This document shows positions 1 to 7,736 of a stretch of DNA of 64,000 bases, piece after piece. The stretch is taken from assembly GCA_045595285.1 (NCBI GenBank), contig JAZOAC010000164.1, positions 1 through 64,000 on the forward strand, read 5' to 3'. Under the pieces are notes generated by a model that worked only from the letters and a program-made list of their open reading frames with translations, did no database searches and was not told where the DNA came from. This DNA is from UBA1731 sp045595285. Its GTDB lineage: Bacteria; Verrucomicrobiota; Kiritimatiellia; RFP12; UBA1067. The position numbers and the translations under genes are program-made. The stretch's first letter is position 1. Each line of letters opens with the position of its first letter.

Positions 1-397
1 TTGACACAGCACCGCTAAATTGTATAGAAGTGGTCCCCTGTGATGCAAACATCAGCGATGCACCATTCGGAACTGGAACATTATCTGCAAGATTCATGTC
101 CTCGTCATACCATCCATTTTTCTCAACACCCATACCTTCTACAGTAAAATAAAAATACTCCTTGTCAGTATTAAAATCGCCATCCGTAAATTGAACAGAC
201 TCCGCATCAATAAAGTTTCCCTTAAGGTCTGCAAGCGTAAAAACTTCTCCATCAATTTTTTCAAATGTCGGAGCAATCAGCGTAAAGCCTTCTCCAGACA
301 CTTCAATGTCTTGGTAGCCAACCACGTTAGCTGACTCCAGTCCAAAGGTAACTGCCGCGCAGAGTCCTACGACCCCAGCAATCATTAATTTCTTCAT
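1..397 (-). CDS. Secreted protein of unknown function, C-terminus outside window
   Basis: The frame is open from an ATG at 397 to the window edge, giving 132 residues with no stop, so the gene is truncated by the window. It begins MKKLMIAGVVGLCAAVTFG, a clear Sec signal peptide, followed by ESANVVGYQDIEV. The mature part is acidic and rich in Gly, Phe and Thr, without Cys pairs or a recognised catalytic motif. A purine-rich AAGGAGAAAAAGAG stretch just before the ATG is a good ribosome-binding site. I do not recognise a family with certainty; an exported surface or cell-envelope protein is the safest reading. Confidence 0.75.
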   Translation of the reverse strand, partial: MKKLMIAGVVGLCAAVTFGLESANVVGYQDIEVSGEGFTLIAPTFEKIDGEVFTLADLKGNFIDAESVQFTDGDFNTDKEYFYFTVEGMGVEKNGWYDEDMNLADNVPVPNGASLMFASQGTTSIQFSGAVS

Positions 398-706
398 CTC
401 TTTTTCTCCTTAATTTTCCTTGAATCCTTGTTCAAGGTGTCCATCAAACTCCAAGCTCGAGATTCGGAATCTCTTCCTCGAAGAACTCTCGCGATTCCCA
501 GACCGCATCTCATTCTCCGTCTCTTACCCGACGTCTTTCAGGACGTTTTGTAAGTGTCTTCAATAAGGATAAGCCCAAACCACCCGGAATGAACCTATTT
601 CTCCTTAAATGGACAAGCCCATTATCTCATAGTGATGCCCATAAGTCAAGGGGAGTAGCGAAAATAAGTGAAAAAAGTTGGATGGGTGTTTTTTACCTCA
701 AAAATG
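398..706. other. Intergenic stretch, nothing coding seen
   Basis: No ORF with a plausible start and ribosome-binding site was found on either strand. It contains the upstream region of the secreted-protein gene ending at 397 and a short partial palindrome near 530-550 (GACGT and ACGTC around TTTCAG). It is followed by the hairpin at 707-737. Confidence 0.4.
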
Positions 707-737
707 CATTTCACCCCTGTAAAATAAGGGTGAAATG
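707..737. repeat. Perfect 10-bp inverted repeat (hairpin)
   Basis: CATTTCACCC at 707-716 is the exact complement of GGGTGAAATG at 728-737, with an 11-base loop. It directly abuts the first GGGAAC array. There is no T-run, so it is not a classical terminator. It could be a transcript-stabilising hairpin or the outer edge of the repeat-flanked cassette. Confidence 0.7.
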
Positions 738-738
738 A

Positions 739-794
739 GGGAACGGGGAACTGGGAACGGGGAACGGGGAACGGGAAACAGGGAACGGGGAACG
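739..794 (+). repeat. Heptamer tandem array 1, eight units of GGGAACG type
   Basis: Eight consecutive 7-bp units read on the plus strand: GGGAACG, GGGAACT, GGGAACG three times, GGAAACA, GGGAACG twice. It lies 3' of the DUF3800 gene and is inverted relative to array 2 on the other side of that gene. Confidence 0.92.
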
Positions 795-801
795 ATTTTA
801 C

Positions 802-879
802 CTCACGCGAAGTCCGCGAAGTTTTTTATAGTTGCCTCTTCCTATTACACCTTTGCGAACTTAGCGAACTTGGCGTGAG
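802..879. repeat. Imperfect inverted repeat with 9-bp periodicity
   Basis: CTCACGC at 802-808 pairs with GCGTGAG at 873-879. The arms continue as CGCGAAGTC/CGCGAAG and the complement of CGAACTTAGCGAACTT. The arms therefore look like short nonamer repeats placed head to head around about 40 bases. It sits between array 1 and the 3' end of the DUF3800 gene. Confidence 0.55.
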
Positions 880-902
880 TCATAAATCTATACGGGGAAT
901 GG

Positions 903-1604
903 TTAAATTTCTTTGCGTTTGATGCGACGGAGAATGTTGTGCTTAAACGCCTTGGGGCCGCCGAAGAAAGTGTACTCAGACTCTGTCATTGTTCCGCCAG
1001 ATGCCAATCGCAACTCAATCAACTTTAATGAACAAACAAGATCGGCAAGTTGAAATAAACGATACCTCTCAGGCTTTACCGCTTGAGCAAATTCGATTCT
1101 CGGGCCATACTTGCCTTCAAACGCACGATGCAGGAGATTTGTCAACGGCGATTGCCCGCAGTCATAATATATCTTCACTTTATCGTAAAGCGACATCTCC
1201 AAGCGTTGACTCGTCAAGAATTCATCGAGACCGTCACGTAACTTCTGAACGAGCATTTCTGCTGAAGTGATAAACTTCTTATCAACAGTCAAGCAATGGT
1301 ATTTGAAATCGACTTTTCGGGCAAATGCCATCATCATCGAAAAGATACGGTTTCTAAATTCCCAGTCCATTACGGCAAAGATCTTTTCCTGACGGATCAA
1401 TGGCCCTGCGTGAAAGCAAAGATTGCTTAAATGCAATGAACGGAAACCTTGCTCAAGATTTGATACCTCTTGCGTGATATCAACTGATTGGTCATGCATG
1501 ACCATAGAAATGATGTAAAAGCGTGACTTATCGTCCGGGTATTGAAAACGCCCAGATTCATCAATAAATATGCTTAACACCTTTTCTGTCATAGTTAAAA
1601 TCAT
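903..1604 (-). CDS. DUF3800 family protein
   Basis: This 233-aa protein starts MILTMTEKVLSIFIDESG. The FIDESG box at residues 13-18 and the late acidic motif QLADLVCSLKLIE near residue 190 are hallmarks of DUF3800, an RNase H-like fold often found near mobile or defence genes. Its biochemical activity is not established. A second Met (residue 5, position 1592) is an alternative start, and neither has a strong ribosome-binding site. The gene is bracketed by heptamer arrays 1 and 2 in opposite orientation, so its transcript could fold with GGGAAC upstream pairing to GTTCCC downstream. Context suggests it is cargo of a small mobile cassette; that part is inference. Confidence 0.8.
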   Translation of the reverse strand: MILTMTEKVLSIFIDESGRFQYPDDKSRFYIISMVMHDQSVDITQEVSNLEQGFRSLHLSNLCFHAGPLIRQEKIFAVMDWEFRNRIFSMMMAFARKVDFKYHCLTVDKKFITSAEMLVQKLRDGLDEFLTSQRLEMSLYDKVKIYYDCGQSPLTNLLHRAFEGKYGPRIEFAQAVKPERYRLFQLADLVCSLKLIELRLASGGTMTESEYTFFGGPKAFKHNILRRIKRKEI

Positions 1605-1744
1605 AAGTGACGAGAATTGCTTCCCGTCACTTAAGGCGGAGAACTTCCCCCGCTTCTCGAAGATCCCTACCTTTCGGTTGAGATCGGTTCATATTATCTC
1701 ATATCGCGGTTCAGAAAGCAAGTGGGGAATTTTGAAACACGACG

Positions 1745-1802
1745 CTCCCTGTTCCCTCTTCCCCGTTCCCTGTTCCCCAAGCGAAGCGCTTCCCCGTTCC
1801 CT
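1745..1802 (-). repeat. Heptamer tandem array 2 (GGGAACR read on minus strand)
   Basis: On the plus strand it reads as repeated TTCCCYG units, about six plus partial ones, interrupted by AGCGAAGCGC near 1780-1789. Its minus-strand edge starts exactly in the TAG stop codon of the gene at 1801-2496. It lies upstream of the DUF3800 gene. Confidence 0.88.
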
Positions 1803-2496
1803 AATCAAGCTGCAACAACTTGATTCCAAGATTACGAAGCTGATTATTGCGCTCTTCCCACAGATCAAGGTAACGGTCAGAGGTCATTGTTTCTTTGGCT
1901 CTCTTCAATTCCGCCTTGGCTCGCTCATAAATCGCAATCTCGGCATCTTGCCTTTCTGTAAGGCGCTTGCCATATTCAACAACAGTTCCTCCGGCTTGAA
2001 GATATGCACGAGCCTCATCCTTCATTCCTTCGACCATTGCTTTTATTTGCCTCACTTCGAGCGAATCCGATGCCATTATCTCCTGTCGAGAATTCAGAGC
2101 CTGCATAAAGGATTCCTCGCTCGTGTTTCGCTGCCCAGGTCTAACGCCCGGTATTGCAAAACTCGCAAGAAACCGATCCCCCTCCAACTCAAAAACATCA
2201 GACCATCCGGTAAGAATGCCCTTCTCAATTACAGCGACATCCCCTATAATCTGCCTACGCGTCTGATCCTCTTGAAATTGTGCGACCGCTTCATGCTCTC
2301 CCTTACGGGCTCCTGTAAAATAAGCGACACTTCCGACAATTACGGCTACACACACAATCGCTACAAACACCACTCGCTTGCGAACGCCCCTCATTTCCCC
2401 ATTCGCTTTTGAACCGTCAGCAGCAACAACTTTAATAGCCTTAATGCCGCGTTTGCGAAGTTCAGCGAACACCTCATCTCTCGATGAGGCGTTCAT
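1801..2496 (-). CDS. Membrane-anchored protein of unknown function, 5' end overwritten by repeat
   Basis: 231 residues are counted from the ATG at 2496. An N-terminal alpha/beta domain (DEVFAELRKRGIKAIKV) is followed by a basic stretch, one membrane segment (VVFVAIVCVAVIVGSVAYF, about residues 44-62) and a periplasmic, helix-rich tail. The same plan is seen in the neighbour at 3798-4736. The frame stays open 18 codons upstream to 2550 and encodes KKYTYAYKTSDGVRHEDS, which aligns with the neighbour's first residues (FDVTYRNAKTGG). The true start was therefore probably an ATG at the position that is now CTA, where heptamer array 3 begins. The annotated ATG is at best a secondary start and the gene may be damaged. 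Function unknown. Confidence 0.6.
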   Translation of the reverse strand: MNASSRDEVFAELRKRGIKAIKVVAADGSKANGEMRGVRKRVVFVAIVCVAVIVGSVAYFTGARKGEHEAVAQFQEDQTRRQIIGDVAVIEKGILTGWSDVFELEGDRFLASFAIPGVRPGQRNTSEESFMQALNSRQEIMASDSLEVRQIKAMVEGMKDEARAYLQAGGTVVEYGKRLTERQDAEIAIYERAKAELKRAKETMTSDRYLDLWEERNNQLRNLGIKLLQLD

Positions 2497-2552
2497 AGAG
2501 TCCTCATGGCGAACGCCGTCAGAGGTCTTGTATGCGTATGTATATTTCTTTA

Positions 2553-2620
2553 GGGAACGGGGAACGGGGAACAGGGAACGGGGAACAGGGAACAGGGAAC
2601 GGGGAACAGGGAACGGGGAA
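2553..2620 (+). repeat. Heptamer tandem array 3, nine units plus a partial
   Basis: Perfect 7-bp periodicity of GGGAACG and GGGAACA on the plus strand, ending in a partial GGGAA. It lies between the damaged 5' end of the gene at 1801-2496 and the 3' end of the four-helix-bundle gene. Confidence 0.93.
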
Positions 2621-2629
2621 TATTCATTG

Positions 2630-2980
2630 TCAGCCTCGCAATTTCTGAATCATCACATAGAGCATCTTGCTGATACTATCAATCAGAGCAGATGGAATAT
2701 CCTTCTCAGCTACATATTGAAATCGTAATGCAAGATCGAGTTGCGTTCTTACTTCAAATAATGAACCTCGTGCAATAGAGATAAAATGAGCATATTCACT
2801 TCGCGAATCACGCCCATTACCCTCTGCAATATTCGACGGAATAGAAATAACAGCACGTCTCAACTGATCGCACAATGCATAACGCTCTTCTTGCGGGAAT
2901 TTACGAACTAGGCCATACACCTTTTCGCACAGTTCCATAGACTGCTTCCAAACCTCTAAATCTCTATAATCAAGAGCCAC
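2630..2980 (-). CDS. Four-helix-bundle protein (23S rRNA intervening-sequence family)
   Basis: This 116-aa protein begins at a GTG (2980) about 7 bases after an AGAGGG ribosome-binding site. The sequence MALDYRDLEVWKQSMEL, then FPQEERYALCDQLRRAVISIPSNIAEG and YAHFISIARGSLFEVRTQL, matches the S23/IVP four-helix-bundle family (PF05635/TIGR02436), which also includes Avd of diversity-generating retroelements. Family members are small helical oligomers thought to bind nucleic acid. Here the gene is free-standing, with no rRNA or reverse transcriptase nearby, and sits between inverted heptamer arrays 3 and 4. This suggests it travels as, or mobilises, a repeat-flanked cassette (inference). Confidence 0.9.
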   Translation of the reverse strand: MALDYRDLEVWKQSMELCEKVYGLVRKFPQEERYALCDQLRRAVISIPSNIAEGNGRDSRSEYAHFISIARGSLFEVRTQLDLALRFQYVAEKDIPSALIDSISKMLYVMIQKLRG

Positions 2981-2996
2981 AACTCATCCCTCTCTC

Positions 2997-3031
2997 TTCC
3001 CTGTTCCCTGTTCCCTGTTCCCTGTTCCCTA
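2997..3031 (-). repeat. Heptamer tandem array 4 (GGGAACA read on minus strand)
   Basis: Five units TTCCCTG/TTCCCTA in perfect register on the plus strand. It begins three bases after the stop codon of the gene at 3034-3780 and ends just before the ribosome-binding region of the four-helix-bundle gene. Confidence 0.93.
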
Positions 3032-3033
3032 TC

Positions 3034-3780
3034 TCACCGGCCTTTCTTGGGGTCGAACTGAATCTTCATCGGGTTCTTCGGAATGGAGTGAATTTCATCC
3101 CATATCGCCTTTTGGAAGGAGTTTGTCGGTTGCGCCGCCCAACCTTCCATGCAAGCACGACGATAGGTTGTCTTGCGAGACTGAGTTACACCAAGATTCT
3201 GAAGGTTACGCATGATTGACTGCAATGCATCAAACGTGATTCCCTCGCTGTGCAATTTATCAAGATCACTGACGCTCTTGACCGTCTGCATCGGCGATCC
3301 CTTAAACTGCGAAACACCCGCTCCAAGAGTTGCAATCATAACACGAGCGAGCGCCTTATTGAAGCGAGGATTACCTTCAAGTTTAGCCACATTCAAAACG
3401 CCCCACTGCTCTTCCATCGCCACCAAGGTCAAGGGAAGGTTTGCGTCGTTAACGATGAAAACAGCCGCATTCGCACCCGCGGGAACCTTGTCGCCGAATT
3501 TCCACGACCCCTTCTCGATATCGATTTTCACGCGAATCGCACCATTGCACTTCTTAACCTGTGCATCAATATCCTGAACAGAATATTTTTCCTGCGCATT
3601 CACGATAACGATCCGCCCTGTGCCAGGCTTCTCGATAATGCCGCCTGTCTTCTCCATCATCCGCTGACGAGCCTGCGCCTTCTTCGCAGCCTTCTCCGCT
3701 TCTGTCAATTCAGCCCCCTTCTCCTGAGCATACGAGGCTATCGCGCAAAACGCGACAATTGCAATTACTAACTTCTTCAT
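3034..3780 (-). CDS. Secreted protein of unknown function
   Basis: 248 residues. The N-terminus MKKLVIAIVAFCAIASYA is a Sec signal peptide, probably cleaved before QEKG. It is followed by a charged Ala/Lys/Arg segment (residues 25-45) and a mixed alpha/beta domain with hydrophobic strands such as GRIVIVNAQ, AAVFIVND and LPLTLVAMEEQWGVLNV. A helical C-terminal part (ALARVMIATLGAGVSQFKG) follows. No metal-binding or catalytic triad pattern could be assigned. An AAAGGACAGTGAA ribosome-binding region precedes the ATG. It lies 17 bases downstream of the membrane-anchored gene at 3798-4736 and is probably co-transcribed with it. Similar N- and C-terminal style to other exported proteins here suggests a lineage-specific envelope protein. 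Confidence 0.75.
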   Translation of the reverse strand: MKKLVIAIVAFCAIASYAQEKGAELTEAEKAAKKAQARQRMMEKTGGIIEKPGTGRIVIVNAQEKYSVQDIDAQVKKCNGAIRVKIDIEKGSWKFGDKVPAGANAAVFIVNDANLPLTLVAMEEQWGVLNVAKLEGNPRFNKALARVMIATLGAGVSQFKGSPMQTVKSVSDLDKLHSEGITFDALQSIMRNLQNLGVTQSRKTTYRRACMEGWAAQPTNSFQKAIWDEIHSIPKNPMKIQFDPKKGR

Positions 3781-3797
3781 TTCACTGTCCTTTCTTT

Positions 3798-4736
3798 TTA
3801 GTCTTCAATTCCTAATTGTTCTTTTAATTTGGGCGGCAATTTTACAGGCCTGATACCCTTTTGGGCAAGCCTGTTATTTATTTCCGCGATGTAGTCTGCA
3901 GCAAGGTCGGGTTCATCCCTTACGACCTGCAACACACTTTTTTGACATTCTTTCCACTCATTGTGAGCCTGCATCAGTTCGCCTCGGTAGTATTCGAAAA
4001 ACGAATCAACCGTACCACCTTCCTTGATGTACTTAATCAGCTCCTTCTTTGCAAGCTCGACCATCTGCTTGGCCTCTTTGGCTTTTTCGCTATCGCCTTC
4101 GAAGATTGGATTTTTTGCCATCAGAATTTCAGCCATGTGCGTCTCGTCACGAATCGGAATACGTGGCAACGGTGGCGGCATCGCTCCTAATTCTGTCGTG
4201 AATATCCAACTCATCACCTGCTCTGTGCCGGTCTTGAAAAGGCGATTGGTTGACGGAGTTAGGTCTATCGGCTTTTTGGCTGCCTCGTCAAAGAGATATT
4301 GCATCCGCTCTTCTGGAGTCATGGCTCTTAATTTCGCGATGCGCTCGGCCTTCTCTTTATCAACTTTTGAAACCTCCTCAACTGGAGCAGGCGGCTGCTC
4401 CTTTGGCAAAGCCGGTTTTACGGTTCGCACTGTCTTGGGCGGCTTTTTCTCTTTTACTAGAGCCTTCTTAGGCGCTTCTTCCTGACAAAAATAGACTAAA
4501 GCACCACATAATCCCAATATGGCGACAAGTGCTAACAATAATGTCTTAAAATTATTAGATGAGCCTCCCCGTGATTTATTGGACCGCGAAGACTTCTTTG
4601 TCGCTTCATTTATTGAAATTGGATTGATGCCCTTCTCCTTTAATTTTGGCCAAATGGCATCCTTAGAAGGTGCTTCGATTTGAAGCACCTCCTTACCTCC
4701 TGTTTTAGCATTGCGATATGTAACATCAAATACCAT
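3798..4736 (-). CDS. Membrane-anchored protein, paralogue of the 1801-2496 gene
   Basis: 312 residues starting at an ATG (4736) preceded by AAGGACTTATT. Residues 1-42 form a small alpha/beta domain (FDVTYRNAKTGG ... LKEKGINPISI). A Ser/Lys-rich linker is followed by one membrane helix (TLLLALVAILGLCGALVYFC, about residues 65-85). A Pro/Lys/Ala-rich extracytoplasmic linker (KKPPKTVRTVKPALPKEQPPAP) leads to a helical domain ending in AEINNRLAQKGIRPVKLPP. The N-terminal domain plus single helix resembles a small cytoplasmic regulatory module tethered to a periplasmic domain. The 1801-2496 product shares this plan. Function unknown. Confidence 0.7.
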   Translation of the reverse strand: MVFDVTYRNAKTGGKEVLQIEAPSKDAIWPKLKEKGINPISINEATKKSSRSNKSRGGSSNNFKTLLLALVAILGLCGALVYFCQEEAPKKALVKEKKPPKTVRTVKPALPKEQPPAPVEEVSKVDKEKAERIAKLRAMTPEERMQYLFDEAAKKPIDLTPSTNRLFKTGTEQVMSWIFTTELGAMPPPLPRIPIRDETHMAEILMAKNPIFEGDSEKAKEAKQMVELAKKELIKYIKEGGTVDSFFEYYRGELMQAHNEWKECQKSVLQVVRDEPDLAADYIAEINNRLAQKGIRPVKLPPKLKEQLGIED

Positions 4737-4762
4737 AATAAGTCCTTAATTTAGCACCTAAC

Positions 4763-4768
4763 ATTATA
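4763..4768 (-). promoter_or_regulatory. Extended -10 promoter (TGGTATAAT)
   Basis: The minus strand reads TGGTATAAT about 30 bases before the ATG at 4736. The same TGnTATAAT form occurs upstream of lysA, gspF and tRNA-Val. No strong -35 is visible. Confidence 0.55.
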
Positions 4769-4784
4769 CCATAAATATATGGGG

Positions 4785-5699
4785 TTAAATCAAGTCCGTT
4801 ACGCGAATATCACCAATATTCGGTTGGGCGGGGTCGGCGTAATAATAGGTAATTGTCTTTATGTCATCGCCCGAAATCGACACAGCCATCTCCGCTCCGA
4901 ACTTCTGATATACATGGTCGACACATATTTTCCTCAGTTCATACGCACCTTTCGGACCATTGAAGCCCATATCGCGCATCTTCTGGTTGAGGCGTATGAA
5001 GATATCGTCATCAAGAGTGGGGAGTTGATCGCCCTCCATCAAGGTCTGAATCTTATTCCATATTTCTGGATGAACCGGCCATTTGACCGTCCGAGCCGAA
5101 GAGTGAACCGTCTTATTTGGAGTATAGTTCAAATATATGCGCCCTTCTCGTTCGACAAAATTCCTTCGGCTTAGTCTCATGATGTCGCCGTTTCGCATCG
5201 CAAACTCAAGCATCATCGTCGTTACAAACCAAAGCTGGTCTATTGGCATAGACCGATACCAATCCTTAACCTTAGCAAGCATTTCTCTTGAAGGACGGGA
5301 ATACCGGGGAGCCATCGGCTTCTTGCCGAACGATGGGAACATCGGCACTTTCCAGCCGTGATCTTCATAATAAGGACGCACCCAACGCGAGAAAAGCTGC
5401 CGAAGCTGGTAAATATATGTCATAGCCGTAATTGGCCGAGTACCACCCTTCAACAGATCTGCAAGGTACTTGTGTATTAAGGCAGGTTTTACCACCGACA
5501 CCAGTGGAAAACCATCATCTAACTCTTTATACTCATACCCGTTCTTCAGCCTTCTCTCATTCATCCACCGAACAAAGCGCTTAACGCCCTGCTTCGTGTT
5601 TTTGACCGTCCCCTTTTCAGGTCTCCCGCATTTCATTCGCTCAATGGCCGCAGCATCCACATATGCCTTGAGCATTTTATCCATAGTTGGTGTTGTCAT
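4785..5699 (-). CDS. Divergent tyrosine recombinase/integrase
   Basis: 304 residues. An N-terminal SAM-like DNA-binding half (residues 5-110, with Lys/Arg-rich KNTKQGVKRFVRWMNERR) is followed by a catalytic half. Conserved features are weakened. The first Arg box is AMRNGDIMRL (Arg169) instead of the usual TGLRxxEL. The second box is ELRK (Arg256), with Glu replacing the first His. The nucleophile region is TITYYYADP (Tyr285-287), with Asp for the final His. The fold family is clear but activity may be altered. The start ATG follows AAAGGAAAACACG. It lies about 2 kb from the 3' end of tRNA-Val, a common attachment site, supporting an integrative-element origin for this island. Confidence 0.75.
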   Translation of the reverse strand: MTTPTMDKMLKAYVDAAAIERMKCGRPEKGTVKNTKQGVKRFVRWMNERRLKNGYEYKELDDGFPLVSVVKPALIHKYLADLLKGGTRPITAMTYIYQLRQLFSRWVRPYYEDHGWKVPMFPSFGKKPMAPRYSRPSREMLAKVKDWYRSMPIDQLWFVTTMMLEFAMRNGDIMRLSRRNFVEREGRIYLNYTPNKTVHSSARTVKWPVHPEIWNKIQTLMEGDQLPTLDDDIFIRLNQKMRDMGFNGPKGAYELRKICVDHVYQKFGAEMAVSISGDDIKTITYYYADPAQPNIGDIRVTDLI

Positions 5700-5793
5700 C
5701 GTGTTTTCCTTTCTTTATTGTTTTCTGAGTCCATACCAGCAGACCCTTCAACAATATATTAAACACGATAACTACTTTATAAAACAATATGAG

Positions 5794-7113
5794 TTACACC
5801 GACCTGCCGAGACTATCATTTTTCGTAGTCCCAATTATCTTTGTTTTGTAATCGCCCATTTCATCGTGGTCAAATGAATCGAAAGTCCAAGCCTTATCGA
5901 GACCTAATGCTGGCACATCCTTAAGAAGCCTTTGCCATTTTTCCTCACTCGTCATCTTGCATTCACACTCCATAAAAGGCAATTCAAACAAGAAGCGATG
6001 CGCAACCGCGAAGAAATCACATATGTATAATGGTATTGATTCTGAAGCCCCTGTTTTGCGCTTATAAACCGTAATATGTGGATATCGCGGATCTTTATCA
6101 GCTTCAATACATTCCGTAATAAGAGGAAGTTTTTTACATGACTTCTTATTTTGTATCCACTCCCTTAATTTCAAAAATCTATCATAGTCAAAGTATTCTT
6201 CTGGCATTACTGAAATAGCAAACTTTGAAAGAATACGATATATATCCTGCCTGTTGTATTTTCCACAATTTATTATCAATTCAAATTTAGGCTTATTGCC
6301 ATCGTATATGATACGACATTTGTCTGTATCTGAAGCCTTAATTTCAATATTATTCCCAGTAGAATTAAATATCTCGAGTCCAGATTCTTGATGAGCGACT
6401 TTTGAATGCTGTCCCCTTAATCCAAAAAACAGCCGAAGAGCATAAAAATATGTCGCAAGCGAATTCTCTAATTTACCCACTATTTTCTCATTGCAATTAT
6501 CACACTCATCTAAAAGAACAATTGATTTATTTCCAATAACTTGTGATATCGCATGAGCCTTCTTTGTAAATAACGCTCCTGATGTCACATTCTTGCCGCA
6601 AATCCTACATCTATAATCTGCTTTTTCTTTGTGTCCTATATACTCACATCCTCTTTTATTCGTACCGATGCAAGTAATTATTTCATAATACTTCGTTATA
6701 TCCTTTTCATACTGCTCAAAACTTGACCTTAGCACCCCAGGATCCCTACCAGTATCTGCAGACATTAAATAAAAGAATGTGTCAAGTTGCTCTTGCCTAT
6801 TAAACACCATGTCAGAATTGCACAATACCATGATAAAATGGCTGTTGTCTTTGACTTCCCTTATAGTGTTGTAAAAACGCCAGAGTTCTTTTTTATTATA
6901 TTCTGCGCAAACCTCTTGGAGTCTATTGATTGACTCCTTCGTTTTCGTAAAACGAATGTTACACTTATAACGATTCCCATCTTCCTTAATCAAGGGATTA
7001 CCGAGTGCCGCAGCAAGACGCCCATATACATCTATTGATGCTTCCTCTGTTGGACCAATGCGGAGCTTTATTGGGACCGCATTGGTTACAAAGCAAATGA
7101 TATCTGTTAGCAT
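5794..7113 (-). CDS. HNH-type zinc-binding protein, possible defence nuclease
   Basis: 439 residues. The ATG at 7113 (MLTDIICFVTNAV) was chosen because GAGGAATT stands just before it; a TTG start 48 bases upstream would overlap the small ORF. The central part contains YRCRICGKN ... KAHAISQVIGNKSIVLLDECDNCNEK, a CxxC-H-CxxC zinc-binding HNH-like core near residues 165-215. Large N- and C-terminal regions around it are unrecognised. Base composition is visibly more AT-rich than the flanking housekeeping genes, a sign of transfer. HNH proteins next to integrases are often restriction or anti-phage effectors, but no partner methylase is present and the role here is inferred. Confidence 0.65.
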   Translation of the reverse strand: MLTDIICFVTNAVPIKLRIGPTEEASIDVYGRLAAALGNPLIKEDGNRYKCNIRFTKTKESINRLQEVCAEYNKKELWRFYNTIREVKDNSHFIMVLCNSDMVFNRQEQLDTFFYLMSADTGRDPGVLRSSFEQYEKDITKYYEIITCIGTNKRGCEYIGHKEKADYRCRICGKNVTSGALFTKKAHAISQVIGNKSIVLLDECDNCNEKIVGKLENSLATYFYALRLFFGLRGQHSKVAHQESGLEIFNSTGNNIEIKASDTDKCRIIYDGNKPKFELIINCGKYNRQDIYRILSKFAISVMPEEYFDYDRFLKLREWIQNKKSCKKLPLITECIEADKDPRYPHITVYKRKTGASESIPLYICDFFAVAHRFLFELPFMECECKMTSEEKWQRLLKDVPALGLDKAWTFDSFDHDEMGDYKTKIIGTTKNDSLGRSV

Positions 7114-7141
7114 AATTCCTCGTTTCTTCTCGAAAAAACAG

Positions 7142-7285
7142 TCACGGCAATCTATCAACAACCGCTTTCAATTGTGCTTTCAGTTCATCAAGCTGCTCCC
7201 ATTCCTCATGTGCCTCGGCATACGCCATCAATCCCTCGATGCGCCGAATCTCTTCTATCAACTTATCTCTCTGATGCATTGCCAT
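7142..7285 (-). CDS. Small helical protein, 47 aa
   Basis: The ATG at 7285 follows GAGGTGGTGATT, a good ribosome-binding site. The product begins MAMHQRDKLIEEIRRIEGLM and continues as one charged helix to AVVDRLP. Its stop lies 28 bases before the HNH gene start, in the same direction, so the two are probably co-translated. It could be a small antitoxin-like or regulatory partner; there is no direct evidence. Confidence 0.55.
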   Translation of the reverse strand: MAMHQRDKLIEEIRRIEGLMAYAEAHEEWEQLDELKAQLKAVVDRLP

Positions 7286-7385
7286 AATCACCACCTCATT
7301 CTCATCGGATTAACAATAATCGTCTATTGAATCTCCACCCGTCCACTCACGCCCCTGTAGAATGGTAAAAGCCTTCTCCACTCCC

Positions 7386-7640
7386 TCATCTGAGGTTTTC
7401 GGCTCGGTTATTGCAGCGATTGGTGTCTATATGATCCACTACCAATTTCTTCGAATCGTTCTCGCCGTGGGAAACCGTCGCCACAATGATATGCACACGC
7501 GCCGTGCCGACCGTCGTATACCCCGTCTTTTCGTTCTTCTCACCGAAATTCCGGACATTATCCAACTTTCGCGGACGGCTCTCATTTTTGCACACCCCTT
7601 GCTTCATCTCACTTTGGAGAGGTGTTCCGAATCCCCGCAT
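7386..7640 (-). pseudogene. Truncated HNH homing-endonuclease remnant
   Basis: The frame encodes EKTGYTTVG, then ARVHIIVATVSHGE and LVVDHIDTNRCNNRAENLR. This is the N-terminal GYxxV strand, the HRLVA-like box and the DHIDxNxxNNRxENLR core of phage-type HNH endonucleases. The frame stops immediately after NLR, where intact members continue with a WVT/WCT box and a DNA-binding domain; the next two frames do not restore it. The N-terminus is also ill defined, and Met13 is the more natural start. It is best read as a decayed mobile nuclease left next to the tRNA gene. Confidence 0.7.
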
Positions 7641-7694
7641 ACCGCAAAAACCCCCGATTTTACGGGGTTTTCGCGCACCCCAACCCCTGAAAAC

Positions 7695-7719
7695 AAAAAA
7701 AGAGAAGCCGCGCTTCTCC
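7695..7719 (-). terminator. Rho-independent terminator of tRNA-Val
   Basis: On the minus strand GAGAAGC pairs perfectly with GCTTCTC across a 3-base loop and is followed by a run of seven T. It begins about 18 bases after the tRNA 3' end. Confidence 0.9.
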
Positions 7720-7736
7720 TTTTCGATTTTGAATTC

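Noticed and set aside
2630..2980. Diversity-generating retroelement Avd
   Set aside because: The protein is of the related fold, but no reverse transcriptase, template repeat or variable repeat was seen nearby.
739..3031. CRISPR array
   Set aside because: The repeats are contiguous 7-bp units without spacers and no cas genes are present.
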